The notes under the pieces were generated by a model. That model had not been told where the DNA came from. It saw nothing but the letters and a program-made list of their open reading frames with translations, and did not search any database. The position numbers and the translations under genes are program-made. A DNA stretch of 64,000 nt from Pararobbsia silviterrae. GTDB taxonomy: Bacteria > Pseudomonadota > Gammaproteobacteria > Burkholderiales > Burkholderiaceae. The stretch covers positions 279,090 to 343,089 of the forward strand of contig NZ_RBZU01000007.1 in the NCBI RefSeq assembly GCF_003628125.1, written 5' to 3'. Of this stretch, positions 43,287-52,790 are shown in pieces. The stretch's first letter is position 1; every line of letters starts with the position of its first letter.

Positions 43287-43891
43287 CGGCTGACCTCGAT
43301 ACCCGAACCGACGGGCAGCAGCAGACTTCGCACGCCGGGCTTCGAACGGATCGCGCGGCTATAACGCACGATCCCTTCGTCACCCGGGCGAATCATATTG
43401 TCGGCGACGATGATCGCGCCCGGATTGAGTTTCGGATAGAACGCTTCGAGGCACGGCTCGTAGAGATCCTTCCAAAGATCGAGCAGCACGAAGTCGATGC
43501 CATGCGGCAGCGCGGCGATCAAGGCAAGCGCATCGCCGACTTGGAAATCGACCCAGTCCGCGAGTCCCGCGCGCGTCGCCATATCCTTCGCGTGGGCGGA
43601 CTTGTAGTCGTACATTTCCATCGTCGTGACGCGCCCCTCGCGCGCACGCGCGGCCTCGGCGAGCCAAATGCCCGAGTATCCGTACGACGTGCCGATCTCG
43701 AGGATATGCGGACGTTCGAGACTTCGGGCGAGGATGTTGAGCAATTGCCCGGTCGCGGGTCCGACGGCGCGCATCCACGGATCCTGCCCATTCGGGAGCG
43801 GGCTTTTGATCGGGTTTTCGCGGCGCAGCGCGCGTTCGTGCTCGATGCGTTCGTGATAGGTCGCGAGAACCGCGGCGACGGTATCGTCCAT
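43274..43891 (-). CDS. SAM-dependent O-methyltransferase
   Basis: This 205-residue class I methyltransferase is of the catechol/caffeoyl-CoA O-methyltransferase type. Motif I is ILEIGTSYGYSGIWLA, then VTTMEMYDYKSAHAKDM (acidic residue for ribose), GDALALIAALP, and FVLLDLWKDLYEPCLEAF with a metal-site aspartate, followed by IIVADNMIRPG. The ATG at 43891 has GGAGCACG upstream; the frame continues 16 codons without support. The acceptor is unknown. It ends inside the tail of the convergent PBP-like gene. Confidence 0.87.
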   Translation of the reverse strand: MDDTVAAVLATYHERIEHERALRRENPIKSPLPNGQDPWMRAVGPATGQLLNILARSLERPHILEIGTSYGYSGIWLAEAARAREGRVTTMEMYDYKSAHAKDMATRAGLADWVDFQVGDALALIAALPHGIDFVLLDLWKDLYEPCLEAFYPKLNPGAIIVADNMIRPGDEGIVRYSRAIRSKPGVRSLLLPVGSGIEVSRYEP

Positions 43892-44141
43892 GACGTGCTC
43901 CGAATAAGTGAGGCCATCCAATCGCGCGCGGCGGATCATCCGCAGGATCGCTTGACGCGCGCGTGGCCGCTATCCTCGCATTAGAAACGCAGTTCATGCA
44001 TCACAGCGTGTTACAGGGTCCGGTGGGGCGCGCCGTCGAGCTTGGATGCTCAGGCCGCCCGAATTCGCGCAGTGCGCCCCTACGCCCATTGCGCATCGCC
44101 GTCGCTTCACGCTACGCCGTATCGACTGACGGATGCGTCTT

Positions 44142-44279
44142 ATGGACGCTGACGAGATGAACAATCGCGACATTGCCGAGGATCGGGAGCCGATTCCGGA
44201 TACGATCGACCGCGTGTCCGAAATGGTGTTCGTGCTATACCCGCTAAGCCGCACATGTGCCGAGCCTCCATGCCTCTAA
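44142..44279 (+). pseudogene. short ORF resembling the N-terminus of a VIT/integral membrane family protein
   Basis: This 45-codon frame starts ATG-GAC and reads ...IPDTIDRVSEMVFVLYPL before losing similarity and stopping. The segment DRVSEMVFxL is the characteristic N-terminal amphipathic start of VIT1/CCC1-like and related membrane proteins (usually continuing GLLMALTF). The hydrophobic helix that should follow is missing. I interpret it as a truncated remnant. It is the only item seen in the 474-bp gap 43892-44365. Confidence 0.35.
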
Positions 44280-44365
44280 GCCGCGCACAATTCAGCTAAA
44301 GTGCGAGCGGCGACGCAAATCTAAGCCGCGTCGCGAATCCCTATTGAGAAAAAGGTCGGCAGGAA

Positions 44366-45007
44366 ATGATTCGACGTGCGTTACGGATGACGCTTTGCAT
44401 CGTGGGCATGAGCCTCGCGATGACGGCAAGTGCGCAGAATTCGGGATCGGCCAAAGCGGCCGCCACACTATCGACCGTCGTTAGCGGCGACTACGGCGAC
44501 GGGATGCTGCTTGCCGCGGATCCGGCGACCCATGCCGTCACGGGCTATTTCTCGCAAAACAACATCAACGGACAGTTCAGCTGCATTTTCTATCTGGTCG
44601 CTAAGACGGGCCCCGCTCCGATCCCCGTTACAACCTATTTCCCGGACACGCCCGATGAAAAGATCAAGGGCACGTTGTTCCTGGAAGCTCCCGGTCAATT
44701 CAAGATCCGCTTGTCGAGCGAACACGGCGGTTGCTGGAACGTGATGCATTTTGCCGACGACGCATACCCCGCCGAATTTACCTTGGTCAAGCAGTACCCG
44801 TGGTTATCGATTGCCGTGATCAAGAGCGAACGCGCGTACTTCTTCGACACACCCGCGAGCGCGCAGCATCGCAAGGCGTACATCGTGGCCGGTGACGGCG
44901 TCGGTGTGCGCGCGGTGAAGCCGGGCTGGCTGCAAGTGGACTTCCTCGGCGAGCACGCGACGACGTCCGGTTGGATCAGGCAGGATGACGTCTACCCGTT
45001 CGAATAA
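44366..45007 (+). CDS. exported protein of unknown function with C-terminal SH3-like segment
   Basis: This is a 213-residue secreted or periplasmic protein. A signal peptide (MIRRALRMTLCIVGMSLAMTASAQ) precedes a domain with two cysteines (QFSCIFYL and GGCWNVMHF) likely to pair. The C-terminus reads RKAYIVAGDGVGVRAVKPGWLQVDFL... TSGWIRQDDVYPF, the pattern of bacterial SH3-like modules that bind cell wall. CAGGAA lies close upstream of the ATG. I do not recognise the N-terminal domain. It is followed 30 bp later by the GFA-domain gene and may be cotranscribed. Confidence 0.75.
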   Translation: MIRRALRMTLCIVGMSLAMTASAQNSGSAKAAATLSTVVSGDYGDGMLLAADPATHAVTGYFSQNNINGQFSCIFYLVAKTGPAPIPVTTYFPDTPDEKIKGTLFLEAPGQFKIRLSSEHGGCWNVMHFADDAYPAEFTLVKQYPWLSIAVIKSERAYFFDTPASAQHRKAYIVAGDGVGVRAVKPGWLQVDFLGEHATTSGWIRQDDVYPFE

Positions 45008-45037
45008 GCGCTTTCAGACGCAAGAGGAAACAGCACG

Positions 45038-45445
45038 ATGACAGGCCCATTTTCCGGCGGATGCGCATGCGGATCGATCCGCTATCAATGCGCACATGCG
45101 CCCCTCGCGACATTGAACTGCCACTGCCTCGACTGTCAGCGCGCAAGCGGTGCGGCTTTCGCTTCGGGCTTCATCGTCCGCGTGTCCGACGTAACGATGA
45201 CAGGGACGCCGAAGACGTATTCGGTACGCGCAGGCAGCGGCAAGCGCGCGACGCGCAGCTTTTGCGGCGATTGCGGCTCGCCGCTGTTCACGCAGGGCGA
45301 AGCCGCACCGGAAGTCATGTCCATCCGTTTTCCCACGCTCGACGATCCATCGGCATTTGCGCCGATGCTCGATATCTGGACATCGAGCGCGCAACCCTGG
45401 GTATGCCTGAGTGAGGCCATTCCTCACTATCCTCAGTCGCCCTGA
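45038..45445 (+). CDS. GFA family (glutathione-dependent formaldehyde-activating/CENP-V-like) protein
   Basis: This is a 135-residue zinc-binding Mss4-like fold protein. Seven or eight cysteines form the two expected sites: GGCACGSIRYQC, NCHCLDCQRASGAAF, and RSFCGDCGSPLF. The name comes from the Paracoccus enzyme that condenses formaldehyde with glutathione. Most homologues have no proven activity, so I do not assign that reaction. No formaldehyde dehydrogenase lies nearby. An AGAGGAA site precedes the ATG. Confidence 0.92.
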   Translation: MTGPFSGGCACGSIRYQCAHAPLATLNCHCLDCQRASGAAFASGFIVRVSDVTMTGTPKTYSVRAGSGKRATRSFCGDCGSPLFTQGEAAPEVMSIRFPTLDDPSAFAPMLDIWTSSAQPWVCLSEAIPHYPQSP

Positions 45446-45547
45446 CTCGCACGTCACCGAGTCGATCACTTGCCATATTTCATTTAGATTTGAATATGTT
45501 TCAAAAACAAAACCAATTATCAGATCCAGCCGAATTCAGCATGCTCG

Positions 45548-46786
45548 ATGCCTCTGAAGTTTCCATTCGAGCGACCCGTGACCTCTCTCAATGCACGAAC
45601 GACCGCGGCCGATGCGCGCCGCACATCGACCGGAAATCTGCCACTGACCGGCTTGCTCGCGCTCACCGCATGCAGCGCGATCGCCACCGCCAATGAAAGT
45701 GTGCCGGCCGGCCTGCTCCCTCAACTTGCAACCGGTTTTGGCGTTACCGAGGCTTGGGCCGGGCAACTCGTGACCGCCTGCGCGCTCGGCTCCGCCCTCG
45801 CCGCGATCCCGCTCAGTGCCGCCTTGCGCGGTTGGCCACGCCGGCGCGTGTTGATGCTCGTGCTGGCCGCGTTCTTCGTCTGCAACGCAATCACGACCGT
45901 CTCGTCGTCGTTTTCCTTGACGTTAGTCGCGCGCTTGGCCGTCGGGCTTGCCACCGGTCTCGTCTGGAGCCTGCTGGCAAGCTATGCGCGACGCATGGTC
46001 GCATCGAGCCAGCAAGGGCGTGCGCTCGCGATCGCCATGATGGGGATTCCGCTCGCGTTGTCGCTGGGTGTGCCGCTGAGCGCATTCTTGGGGCCGCGCG
46101 TCGGCTGGCGCTGGATCTTCGCCGCAATGGCAGCCGCGAGCCTGCTGCTGATCGTATGGGCGCGCCGAACGTTGCCGGACTTTCCGGGGCAGGACGATCG
46201 ACGGCCTCTGCAGCTTCGCCGAACGCTCAACCTCCCCGGCGTTCGTCCCGTGCTGTTCGTGCTGATGGCGTGGATATTGGCCCACTACATCCTGTTCACC
46301 TATATCGCGCCGTTCCTCGCCGCTCACGAACTCGCCGGGCGACTGGATACGATGCTGCTCGTGTTCGGCATCGCGTCCTTGATCGGCATCGGGATGGTGG
46401 GCGCGCTCGTCGATCGCTGGCTGCGCGCGCTCGTGCTCGTCGGGCTCGGCACCTTTGCCGCTGTCGCGCTCACATTGGGTCTGTGCGGCCATTCCACCGT
46501 CGCGATCGGCATTGCCATCGCAGCCTGGGGACTTTGCTTCGGCGGTCAGCCGACGCTGATGCAGACGGCGCTGGCGGACGCCGCGGGAGACTCGGCCGAT
46601 GTCGCGCAAGCCATGCTCGTCACCGTGTTCAATCTGAGCTACGCGGGCAGCGGCGCGCTGGGCGGGATCCTGCTCGCCACCGCCGGAATCGGTGTGATGC
46701 CCTGGGTCATCTTGGGCATGGCGCTGATCGGCCTCGTCGTCGCGTGGCGCGCGAAGACCCACGGCTTCGCGGCGAGAACGACGTGA
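45548..46786 (+). CDS. MFS transporter, AraJ/DHA1-like efflux
   Basis: This is a 412-residue major facilitator with 12 predicted helices. Loop 2-3 has LRGWPRRRVLMLVLAAFF (a degenerate GxxxDRxGRR motif), and TM5 has the antiporter-like MGIPLALSLGVPLSAFLGP, as in sugar- and drug-efflux DHA1 proteins. The N-terminal 30 residues before the first helix are polar and poorly conserved in style, so a start slightly downstream is possible. There is no adjacent regulator. It is convergent with the chemoreceptor gene, with 10 bp between them. Confidence 0.87.
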   Translation: MPLKFPFERPVTSLNARTTAADARRTSTGNLPLTGLLALTACSAIATANESVPAGLLPQLATGFGVTEAWAGQLVTACALGSALAAIPLSAALRGWPRRRVLMLVLAAFFVCNAITTVSSSFSLTLVARLAVGLATGLVWSLLASYARRMVASSQQGRALAIAMMGIPLALSLGVPLSAFLGPRVGWRWIFAAMAAASLLLIVWARRTLPDFPGQDDRRPLQLRRTLNLPGVRPVLFVLMAWILAHYILFTYIAPFLAAHELAGRLDTMLLVFGIASLIGIGMVGALVDRWLRALVLVGLGTFAAVALTLGLCGHSTVAIGIAIAAWGLCFGGQPTLMQTALADAAGDSADVAQAMLVTVFNLSYAGSGALGGILLATAGIGVMPWVILGMALIGLVVAWRAKTHGFAARTT

Positions 46787-46796
46787 CCGCGGATTG

Positions 46797-48356
46797 TCAG
46801 GCGTCCTCGCGCAGCTTGAACGCGCTGACCGCACGCACGAGCTTCGACGCTTGCTCGCGCAAGGTCTCGGCCGCGGCGGCCGACTGCTCGACGAGCGCGG
46901 AATTCTGCTGCGTCATCTGATCGATCTCGCTCACCGAGTCGTTGATGACGACGAGACCCGCCGATTGTTCGCGCGTCGCCACGCTGATCTGATCGACGAG
47001 CGTCGTCACGCCGCGCATGCGCTCGAGCAGCGTCTGCATCGTTTCGCCCGCGTCGGCCACGAGCCGGCTGCCCGATTCGACGCTTTCGACGCTCTGCGCG
47101 ATCAGGCTCTTGATCTCCTTCGCCGCTTGCGCGGAACGGTTGGCCAAGCTGCGCACCTCGCTCGCCACGACCGCGAAGCCTCGTCCCTGCTCGCCGGCCC
47201 GCGCGGCCTCGACGGCGGCATTGAGCGCGAGGATATTGGTCTGAAACGCGATGCCGTCGATCACGCTGATGATGTCGACGACCTTGCGCGAACTTTCGGC
47301 GATATGGCCCATGGTCTCGACGACACGGTGCACAGCCTCGCCGCCGCGCTGCGCCACGCCGCTCGCCGTGTCCGCGAGACCGCTCGCCTGCTGCGCGTGC
47401 TCGGCGCTCTGCCGCACGGTGGCCGTGAGCTCATCCATCGAGGCGCCGGTTTGCCGCAAGCTGGTGGCCTGCGACTCGGTACGACGCGACAAGTCGAAAT
47501 TCCCGTTCGCGATCTCGCTCGACCCGTTTTCGAGGCTCTCCGACGTTTCGCGCACGGTCCCCACAAGCGCGACGAGATTGTCGTTCATGACCCCGAGCGC
47601 CTGCAGAAGCTGACCGACCTCGTCCTTGCCGTACGCTTCGATGCGCGAGGTCAGATCGCCCTGCGCCACGGTTTCGGCGATCTTGACCGCGGATTGCAGC
47701 CCGCCCGTGATCGACCGCGAGATGAACACGCTGACGGCGACGCCGGTCGCGAGCGCGGCGCCGGCAAGGCCCAACGTAATGGTGATCGCGCGGCGCGTGA
47801 GGTCGGAGGTTTCCGCCGTCGTGGCTTGCATCGCGTCTTCGTAGTGATCGACGAGATTGCGCGAGGCGGCCAAAAAGGCCTCCTGCGGGGCCTTCAAATC
47901 CTTCAGCAGATAGTTGCGCGCGACATCGGGCAAGTGGGCCTGCACAAGCGTCACGACACGCCCGCGCAGTCGCACGTAGTTTTCGCTTGCGTCGTGCAAC
48001 TGCGCCATCAACGTGCGTTCCTGGTCCGTGGACGCCAGGCCGGAGAGCTTCTCCATCGTCGTGCCGAGATCTCGTGTCGCGCGACTCACGTCCGCGAGGT
48101 ATGCCTTGGCCGCCTGATCGTCGCCCGCGGACAGCACCGCGCTGCGCAGATTGTTGGCCTGCAGATTGATATCACGGTCGATCTGGTTCGCGAGCGCAAT
48201 GTGTTTGTAATCGGCGTCGACGATGTGCCGTGCGGTCGCGCCCATCTGACGCACCTGGAACACGGCGAACAGCGCGGTACAGACCAGCAGTACCAGCACG
48301 AGCCCAAAGCCCACGGCCAATCGCTGGCCGATGCGCAGGCGAGCAAGACGGTTCAT
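46797..48356 (-). CDS. methyl-accepting chemotaxis protein
   Basis: This is a 519-residue class I chemoreceptor. TM1 lies at about 10-32, followed by a four-helix-bundle periplasmic sensor (about 33-188), TM2 (about 190-212), a HAMP domain (about 213-265) and a long coiled-coil signalling domain. The conserved hairpin tip is [20 protein letters not shown]. It clusters with Tsr/Tar-like 36-heptad receptors of enteric and Burkholderia type. The C-terminus ([10 protein letters not shown]) lacks the CheR-binding pentapeptide. GGAGATTG precedes the ATG at 48356. The ligand is unknown. Confidence 0.93.
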   Translation of the reverse strand: MNRLARLRIGQRLAVGFGLVLVLLVCTALFAVFQVRQMGATARHIVDADYKHIALANQIDRDINLQANNLRSAVLSAGDDQAAKAYLADVSRATRDLGTTMEKLSGLASTDQERTLMAQLHDASENYVRLRGRVVTLVQAHLPDVARNYLLKDLKAPQEAFLAASRNLVDHYEDAMQATTAETSDLTRRAITITLGLAGAALATGVAVSVFISRSITGGLQSAVKIAETVAQGDLTSRIEAYGKDEVGQLLQALGVMNDNLVALVGTVRETSESLENGSSEIANGNFDLSRRTESQATSLRQTGASMDELTATVRQSAEHAQQASGLADTASGVAQRGGEAVHRVVETMGHIAESSRKVVDIISVIDGIAFQTNILALNAAVEAARAGEQGRGFAVVASEVRSLANRSAQAAKEIKSLIAQSVESVESGSRLVADAGETMQTLLERMRGVTTLVDQISVATREQSAGLVVINDSVSEIDQMTQQNSALVEQSAAAAETLREQASKLVRAVSAFKLREDA

Positions 48357-48685
48357 CGACAATCTCCAAAGAAGCACGGGCCGCGCGCGAAAATCGCACA
48401 GCTCTGAAGTATTTCGTCCATGTCCACGGAATATTGAGCAGCGTAAACCCGCAATGAAACGTGCACTGAAGATGCACGATTGAGCGGTCCGCCCGGCTCG
48501 TGCGGCGAGCGATGCGCGCGAGCCGTCTCATGCCTACGCGTGCGGGTGACGCCCTAAAAATAGGGTGTGCGGCGACGCATCACGGATCCCACTATTCGGA
48601 CGTCGGCTTGGAGCGGCCGGATCCCGACCTCGCGCATGCGCCTCATGCGTCGTTTATCATGCGCGTTTCAAACACGAGACGTCAT
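48357..48685. other. 329-bp intergenic region between chemoreceptor and FAD oxidoreductase
   Basis: No gene or structural element is seen. The two genes are divergent, so both promoters lie here; the AT-rich patch at about 48395-48460 fits the chemoreceptor promoter. Confidence 0.35.
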
Positions 48686-49801
48686 ATGACGGACACCATC
48701 GATTGCGTCGTCATCGGCGCGGGCGTGGTCGGCCTCGCGATCGCACGTGCATGCGCCCAGCGCGGCTGGGAAACGGTCGTCGTCGAAGCCGAACACGCGA
48801 TCGGCACCGCCACGAGCTCGCGCAACAGCGAAGTGATCCACGCCGGCATCTACTATCCGCAAGGCTCGCTCAAGGCGCGCCTGTGCGTCGAAGGCAAGCA
48901 TCGGCTCTATGCGTACTGCGAGGAAAAACAGATCGCGCACGAGCGGTGCGGCAAGCTCATCGTCGCGACACGCGACGATCAGATCGACACGCTGCACACG
49001 ATCCGCGCCGCGGCCAACGCGAACGGCGTCGACGATCTGCGCTGGCTGAGCGCCGACGAAGCCCGCGCGCTCGAACCCGCGCTGGCCTGTGTCGCCGCGC
49101 TCGAATCGCCGTCGACGGGCATCGTCGACAGCCATGGCCTCATGCTCGCATTGCAAGGCGATATCGAATCGGCCGGGGGCATGCTCGCGTTCCAGTCGCC
49201 CGTCGTCGGCGGACGGATCGAACACGATGGCACGAACGGCGCGCTGATCCGGCTCGATATCGGCGGCGCGGAGCCGATGGAACTGCACGCGCGGCGCGTC
49301 GTCAATAGCGCGGGCCTGCATGCGCAAGCGATCGCGGCATCCTTGCATGGACTCGATCCCGCATCGATTCCGCAAGGCGCGTATGCAAAGGGCAATTACT
49401 ACAGCCTCGCAGGCCGCGCGCCGTTTTCGAAGCTCATCTATCCGGTGCCCGAGCGCGGCGGACTCGGCGTGCATCTGACGCTCGATCTCGGTCATCAGGC
49501 GCGCTTCGGTCCCGACGTCGAATGGGTCGACACGATCGACTATCGCGTCGATCCCGCGCGCGCGGAACGCTTCTACGACGCGATCCGCGCGTACTGGCCC
49601 GCCCTGCCCGACGGCGCGCTGCAGCCCGCCTATGCGGGCATCCGTCCGAAGATCCGGGTCGCGGGCGATACCGCCGCCGACTTCGTGATCCAGAGCGCCG
49701 CCGAACACGGCGTGTCGGGGCTCGTGAATCTATACGGAATCGAATCGCCCGGCCTCACGGCATCGCTCGCGATCGCCGACGCCGTGGTCGAAAGGCTTTG
49801 A
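48686..49801 (+). CDS. FAD-dependent oxidoreductase, L-2-hydroxyglutarate oxidase-like (DAO family)
   Basis: This 371-residue flavoprotein has an N-terminal dinucleotide fold [17 protein letters not shown] (residues 11-27) and [19 protein letters not shown], as in the D-amino-acid oxidase superfamily. Its closest pattern is LhgO ([54 protein letters not shown]). It would oxidise an L-2-hydroxy acid to the 2-oxo acid, passing electrons to FAD and quinone or oxygen. Starts at ATG 48659 or earlier are possible but add no family sequence. It stands alone, convergent with galD. Confidence 0.88.
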   Translation: MTDTIDCVVIGAGVVGLAIARACAQRGWETVVVEAEHAIGTATSSRNSEVIHAGIYYPQGSLKARLCVEGKHRLYAYCEEKQIAHERCGKLIVATRDDQIDTLHTIRAAANANGVDDLRWLSADEARALEPALACVAALESPSTGIVDSHGLMLALQGDIESAGGMLAFQSPVVGGRIEHDGTNGALIRLDIGGAEPMELHARRVVNSAGLHAQAIAASLHGLDPASIPQGAYAKGNYYSLAGRAPFSKLIYPVPERGGLGVHLTLDLGHQARFGPDVEWVDTIDYRVDPARAERFYDAIRAYWPALPDGALQPAYAGIRPKIRVAGDTAADFVIQSAAEHGVSGLVNLYGIESPGLTASLAIADAVVERL

Positions 49802-49932
49802 TGCGGACCGTGCCGCGTGATGTCGTAACGTCGACGTCATGCCGCGTCGCCCCGCATCATGCGATCGAATAGGCATCCGCCGATGACACACATCGGGGAT
49901 GCATGAGACGGTAGAAACGACCGATTCGACGA

Positions 49933-51102
49933 CTAAACGTGGGCGTCGTGCACGACGCCCGCCGCAACATGCGACGTGCGCGAAGCATTCGACCAGAGCG
50001 ACGCCGGAATGCCGACTTCGCCGTCGAACAGCCAGCGCGCCGTTCTGAGCAACGCCGCGTCGACGACTTCGAGTTCGCCGTCGGCGCCGTTGCGCAAGGT
50101 GAGTTCGACCGAGAATTCGCCGGTCGGATGCTCGACGCTGACGCGCTTGGTCAAGCCGTCGGGCACGCGCGCCACGCCGTCACATACGGTCCCCGGCATC
50201 ACCGCGGCTGTCGCGACGCTCACTGCGCCGAGCACGCCGATCGACGCATGACAGCGATGCGGAATGAACGTGCGCGTGTGGATCGTGCCACCCGCCTCGA
50301 TATCGCGAGGCTCCGCGACAAGGCACATCTTCGGCACGGTTCGCGCGCTGACGTCGCCGAGATTCATCAACGGCCCGACCTTGAGCCGGATCGCTTCGAT
50401 CCGTGCCTTGAGCGCATCGTCCGCATCGAGCTGTTCGCGCGTTTCGTAGCCGGTCCGGTCGAGATCCGCCGCGCGCATGAGCACGAGCGGCATGCCGTTG
50501 TCGATGCACGTGACACGTACGCCGTCGATCACGTCGACGCGCGAGCCGGTCGGCAGCAACGCACCGCACGTCGAACCGGCCGTATCGCGAAAGCTCAACG
50601 GAATCGCGGCGGCCGTACCCGGCACGCCGTCGATGCGCGCATCGCCCTCGTAATCGACGACACCCTCGGGCGTGGCGACGGTCGCGACGGCGATCTGGCC
50701 GGTGTTGACCATGTGGATCGCCACGCGCGTATGCCCGTCCGCGGCCTGAACCAGCCCGCGCTCGATCGCGAACGGACCGACGGCCGCGAGGATATTGCCG
50801 CAGTTCTGGCCGTAATCGACGCGCGCCTCGTTGACCACGACCTGTGCGAACAGATAGTCGACGTCGGCGTCGGCGCGCGACGACGGCGATACGATCGCGA
50901 CCTTGCTCGTCAGCGGATCCGCGCCGCCGAGGCCGTCGATCTGGCGCGGATCGGGCGAGCCCATGACCGCCAGCAGCACACGGTCGCGCAGCGACGCATC
51001 GTCGGGCAGGTCGGACGCGAGGAACATCGCGCCCTTCGAGGTGCCCCCGCGCATCATCATGCTGCGGATGCGCGTCTGGCGCCGGGCAATCGTATCGGAC
51101 AT
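49933..51102 (-). CDS. galD: 4-oxalomesaconate tautomerase (PrpF superfamily)
   Basis: This 389-residue protein has a PrpF/DapF-like two-domain fold, starting RIRSMMMRGGTSKGAMF and carrying NEARVDYGQNCGN with the catalytic-site cysteine region and DGLGGADPLTSKV. GalD isomerises the keto form of 4-oxalomesaconate to the enol form for GalB. Assignment rests on the family plus its position directly after galC and galB. The ATG at 51102 has GAGG 9 bp upstream; a GTG two codons earlier is too close to that site. It starts 14 bp after the galC stop, in one operon. Confidence 0.9.
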   Translation of the reverse strand: MSDTIARRQTRIRSMMMRGGTSKGAMFLASDLPDDASLRDRVLLAVMGSPDPRQIDGLGGADPLTSKVAIVSPSSRADADVDYLFAQVVVNEARVDYGQNCGNILAAVGPFAIERGLVQAADGHTRVAIHMVNTGQIAVATVATPEGVVDYEGDARIDGVPGTAAAIPLSFRDTAGSTCGALLPTGSRVDVIDGVRVTCIDNGMPLVLMRAADLDRTGYETREQLDADDALKARIEAIRLKVGPLMNLGDVSARTVPKMCLVAEPRDIEAGGTIHTRTFIPHRCHASIGVLGAVSVATAAVMPGTVCDGVARVPDGLTKRVSVEHPTGEFSVELTLRNGADGELEVVDAALLRTARWLFDGEVGIPASLWSNASRTSHVAAGVVHDAHV

Positions 51103-51116
51103 CGTCACAGACCTCT

Positions 51117-51812
51117 TCAGATTTCGTCCGCGCTGCTCACGTAGCGCAAGCCCTTTTCCTTGAGCTTCTCGCGCATCGCGTAGTAGTCGAGACCGAGCAC
51201 GCCGGTCGACAGCACCGAACGCGTCTTCTCTTCTTTCGCGAGACGCTGGCGCGCCGCATCGGCGACGGCGCTCGCGTTGGCGAGCGGCACGATGACCACG
51301 CCGTCATCGTCGGCGACGACGACATCGCCCGGATGCACGATTTGCCGCGCGCAGGACACGGGGATATTGACCGAGCCGAGCGTCTCCTTGACGCAGCCCT
51401 GCGCCGAGACCGCCTTCGACCAAACCGGAAAACGCATCTGTTCGAGCGCGCGCACATCGCGGCAACCCGCGTCGATGATCAAGCCCTTGACGCCGCGCGC
51501 CGCGAGCGAGGTCGCGAGCAATTCGCCGAAATAGCCGTCTTCGTTCGGCGAGGTCGGCGCGACGACGAGCACGTCGCCGGCCTGGCATTGTTCGACCGCG
51601 ACATGCAGCATCCAATTGTCCGACGGCGGCACGAGCACGGTCACCGCCGAACCCGCGATCGCGGCGCCGCCGTAGATCGGGCGCATATACGAGGCAAGCA
51701 GGCCGAGTCGCTGCTGCGCTTCATGAACGGTCGCGGTGCCGGCTTGCTGGAGCACGTCGACGATCGCGGGATCGGCGCGCTGAATATTCGTGACGACGAC
51801 GCCGCGGGTCAT
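51117..51812 (-). CDS. galC: 4-carboxy-4-hydroxy-2-oxoadipate (CHA) aldolase, RraA-like
   Basis: This 231-residue class II (divalent metal) aldolase of the HMG/CHA aldolase group cleaves CHA to pyruvate and oxaloacetate, the last step of the meta-cleavage route. The RraA-like active site shows [18 protein letters not shown] and [14 protein letters not shown], where the Arg-Asp pair and the preceding glycine-glutamate bind metal and pyruvate. The ATG at 51812 overlaps the galB stop by 4 bp (ATGA), showing translational coupling. The C-terminal extension of about 30 residues is normal for CHA aldolases. Confidence 0.92.
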   Translation of the reverse strand: MTRGVVVTNIQRADPAIVDVLQQAGTATVHEAQQRLGLLASYMRPIYGGAAIAGSAVTVLVPPSDNWMLHVAVEQCQAGDVLVVAPTSPNEDGYFGELLATSLAARGVKGLIIDAGCRDVRALEQMRFPVWSKAVSAQGCVKETLGSVNIPVSCARQIVHPGDVVVADDDGVVIVPLANASAVADAARQRLAKEEKTRSVLSTGVLGLDYYAMREKLKEKGLRYVSSADEI

Positions 51813-52540
51813 GACAGGTCTCCGACGACCGACGGCGTGATGCGCTGATAGCCTTCGGCGTATTCGATATTGCGCTTGGCCGTGATGCCGATATTGCGCT
51901 TGGCCTGCACACCGCGTTGCAGCGCAACGCGCGTGTAGTACTCCCAGAGATGCTCTTGCCCGGCCATGCACTCGATCGCGCGACGCTTGACGTCCCACAC
52001 TTCGGTGATGTCGAGGAAGGTATTCGGCGTCCATTCGCATTGCTCGGTCTGATGCGGTTCGAACGCATAGACGGGCGGCGCGCCGACGACGGTCTGTCCG
52101 GGCAGATGGCCTTCGGCCTGCGCGATGATCCGCGCTTCCTGCGCGACGTGCATGGCGAGCGGGTGATCGAAGTTGTACGGATCCTTGAGCGAATGGCTCA
52201 GCACGAACGCAGGCTGGAGCTCGCGATAGACGTCGACGAGCTTCATCAATGCTTCATCCGACACGCGCAGCGGGTAGTCGCTCAAATCGAAGAACTCGAC
52301 TTCGGTGCCCAGAATATCGGCGGCGCGCTGCGCTTCCTCGCGGCGCGCGCTCTTGACCTTCTCGATCGTCATGTCGCCCTTGCGCCAGAGCTTCGCGGAT
52401 TCGCCGCGCTCGCCGAACGACAGGCACACGACCTTGCAGCGATATCCGTTCTTGCTGTGCAGCGCAATCGCGCCGCCCGCGCGCCATACAAAGTCAGCGC
52501 TATGCGCGCTGACGACCAGCATTGACTGTGGTGTTGCCAT
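51809..52540 (-). CDS. galB: 4-oxalomesaconate hydratase (PIG-L/LmbE family)
   Basis: This 243-residue zinc-dependent protein has a deacetylase-like fold (PIG-L/LmbE). GalB of Pseudomonas putida uses this fold, instead of an amidohydrolase, to hydrate 4-oxalomesaconate to CHA. The metal motif is [13 protein letters not shown] (His13, Asp16), with further ligands likely in [17 protein letters not shown]. The similarity in order and context (galB-galC-galD) supports the gal rather than lig type hydratase. It heads the operon; the 250 bp upstream, before the LysR gene end, must carry its promoter. Confidence 0.9.
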   Translation of the reverse strand: MATPQSMLVVSAHSADFVWRAGGAIALHSKNGYRCKVVCLSFGERGESAKLWRKGDMTIEKVKSARREEAQRAADILGTEVEFFDLSDYPLRVSDEALMKLVDVYRELQPAFVLSHSLKDPYNFDHPLAMHVAQEARIIAQAEGHLPGQTVVGAPPVYAFEPHQTEQCEWTPNTFLDITEVWDVKRRAIECMAGQEHLWEYYTRVALQRGVQAKRNIGITAKRNIEYAEGYQRITPSVVGDLS

Positions 52541-52790
52541 TCCGATTCTGTCCGGTTCGATTGACGTGAAAACACAAGCGATTCTAGGTGCGCCGCCGTT
52601 CGACCGGGATACGCAATCTATGCCGGATTGGGTTCCATTTTATTTATCGGACTAAGGGAAACCCTCATGCGCCGACGCGCGTCAAGGCTCGCCCGTGCGC
52701 GGCACCGGCCGGCGCGGGCCCACGCATTGCTCTTATGAGCCCCCATGCGCGCGACGCCCTGCACAGCGATCCCGATATGTGAAAAACGCA

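Noticed and set aside
46794..48407. 537-codon plus-strand frame
   Set aside because: Antisense to the chemoreceptor gene, which has complete HAMP and signalling motifs.
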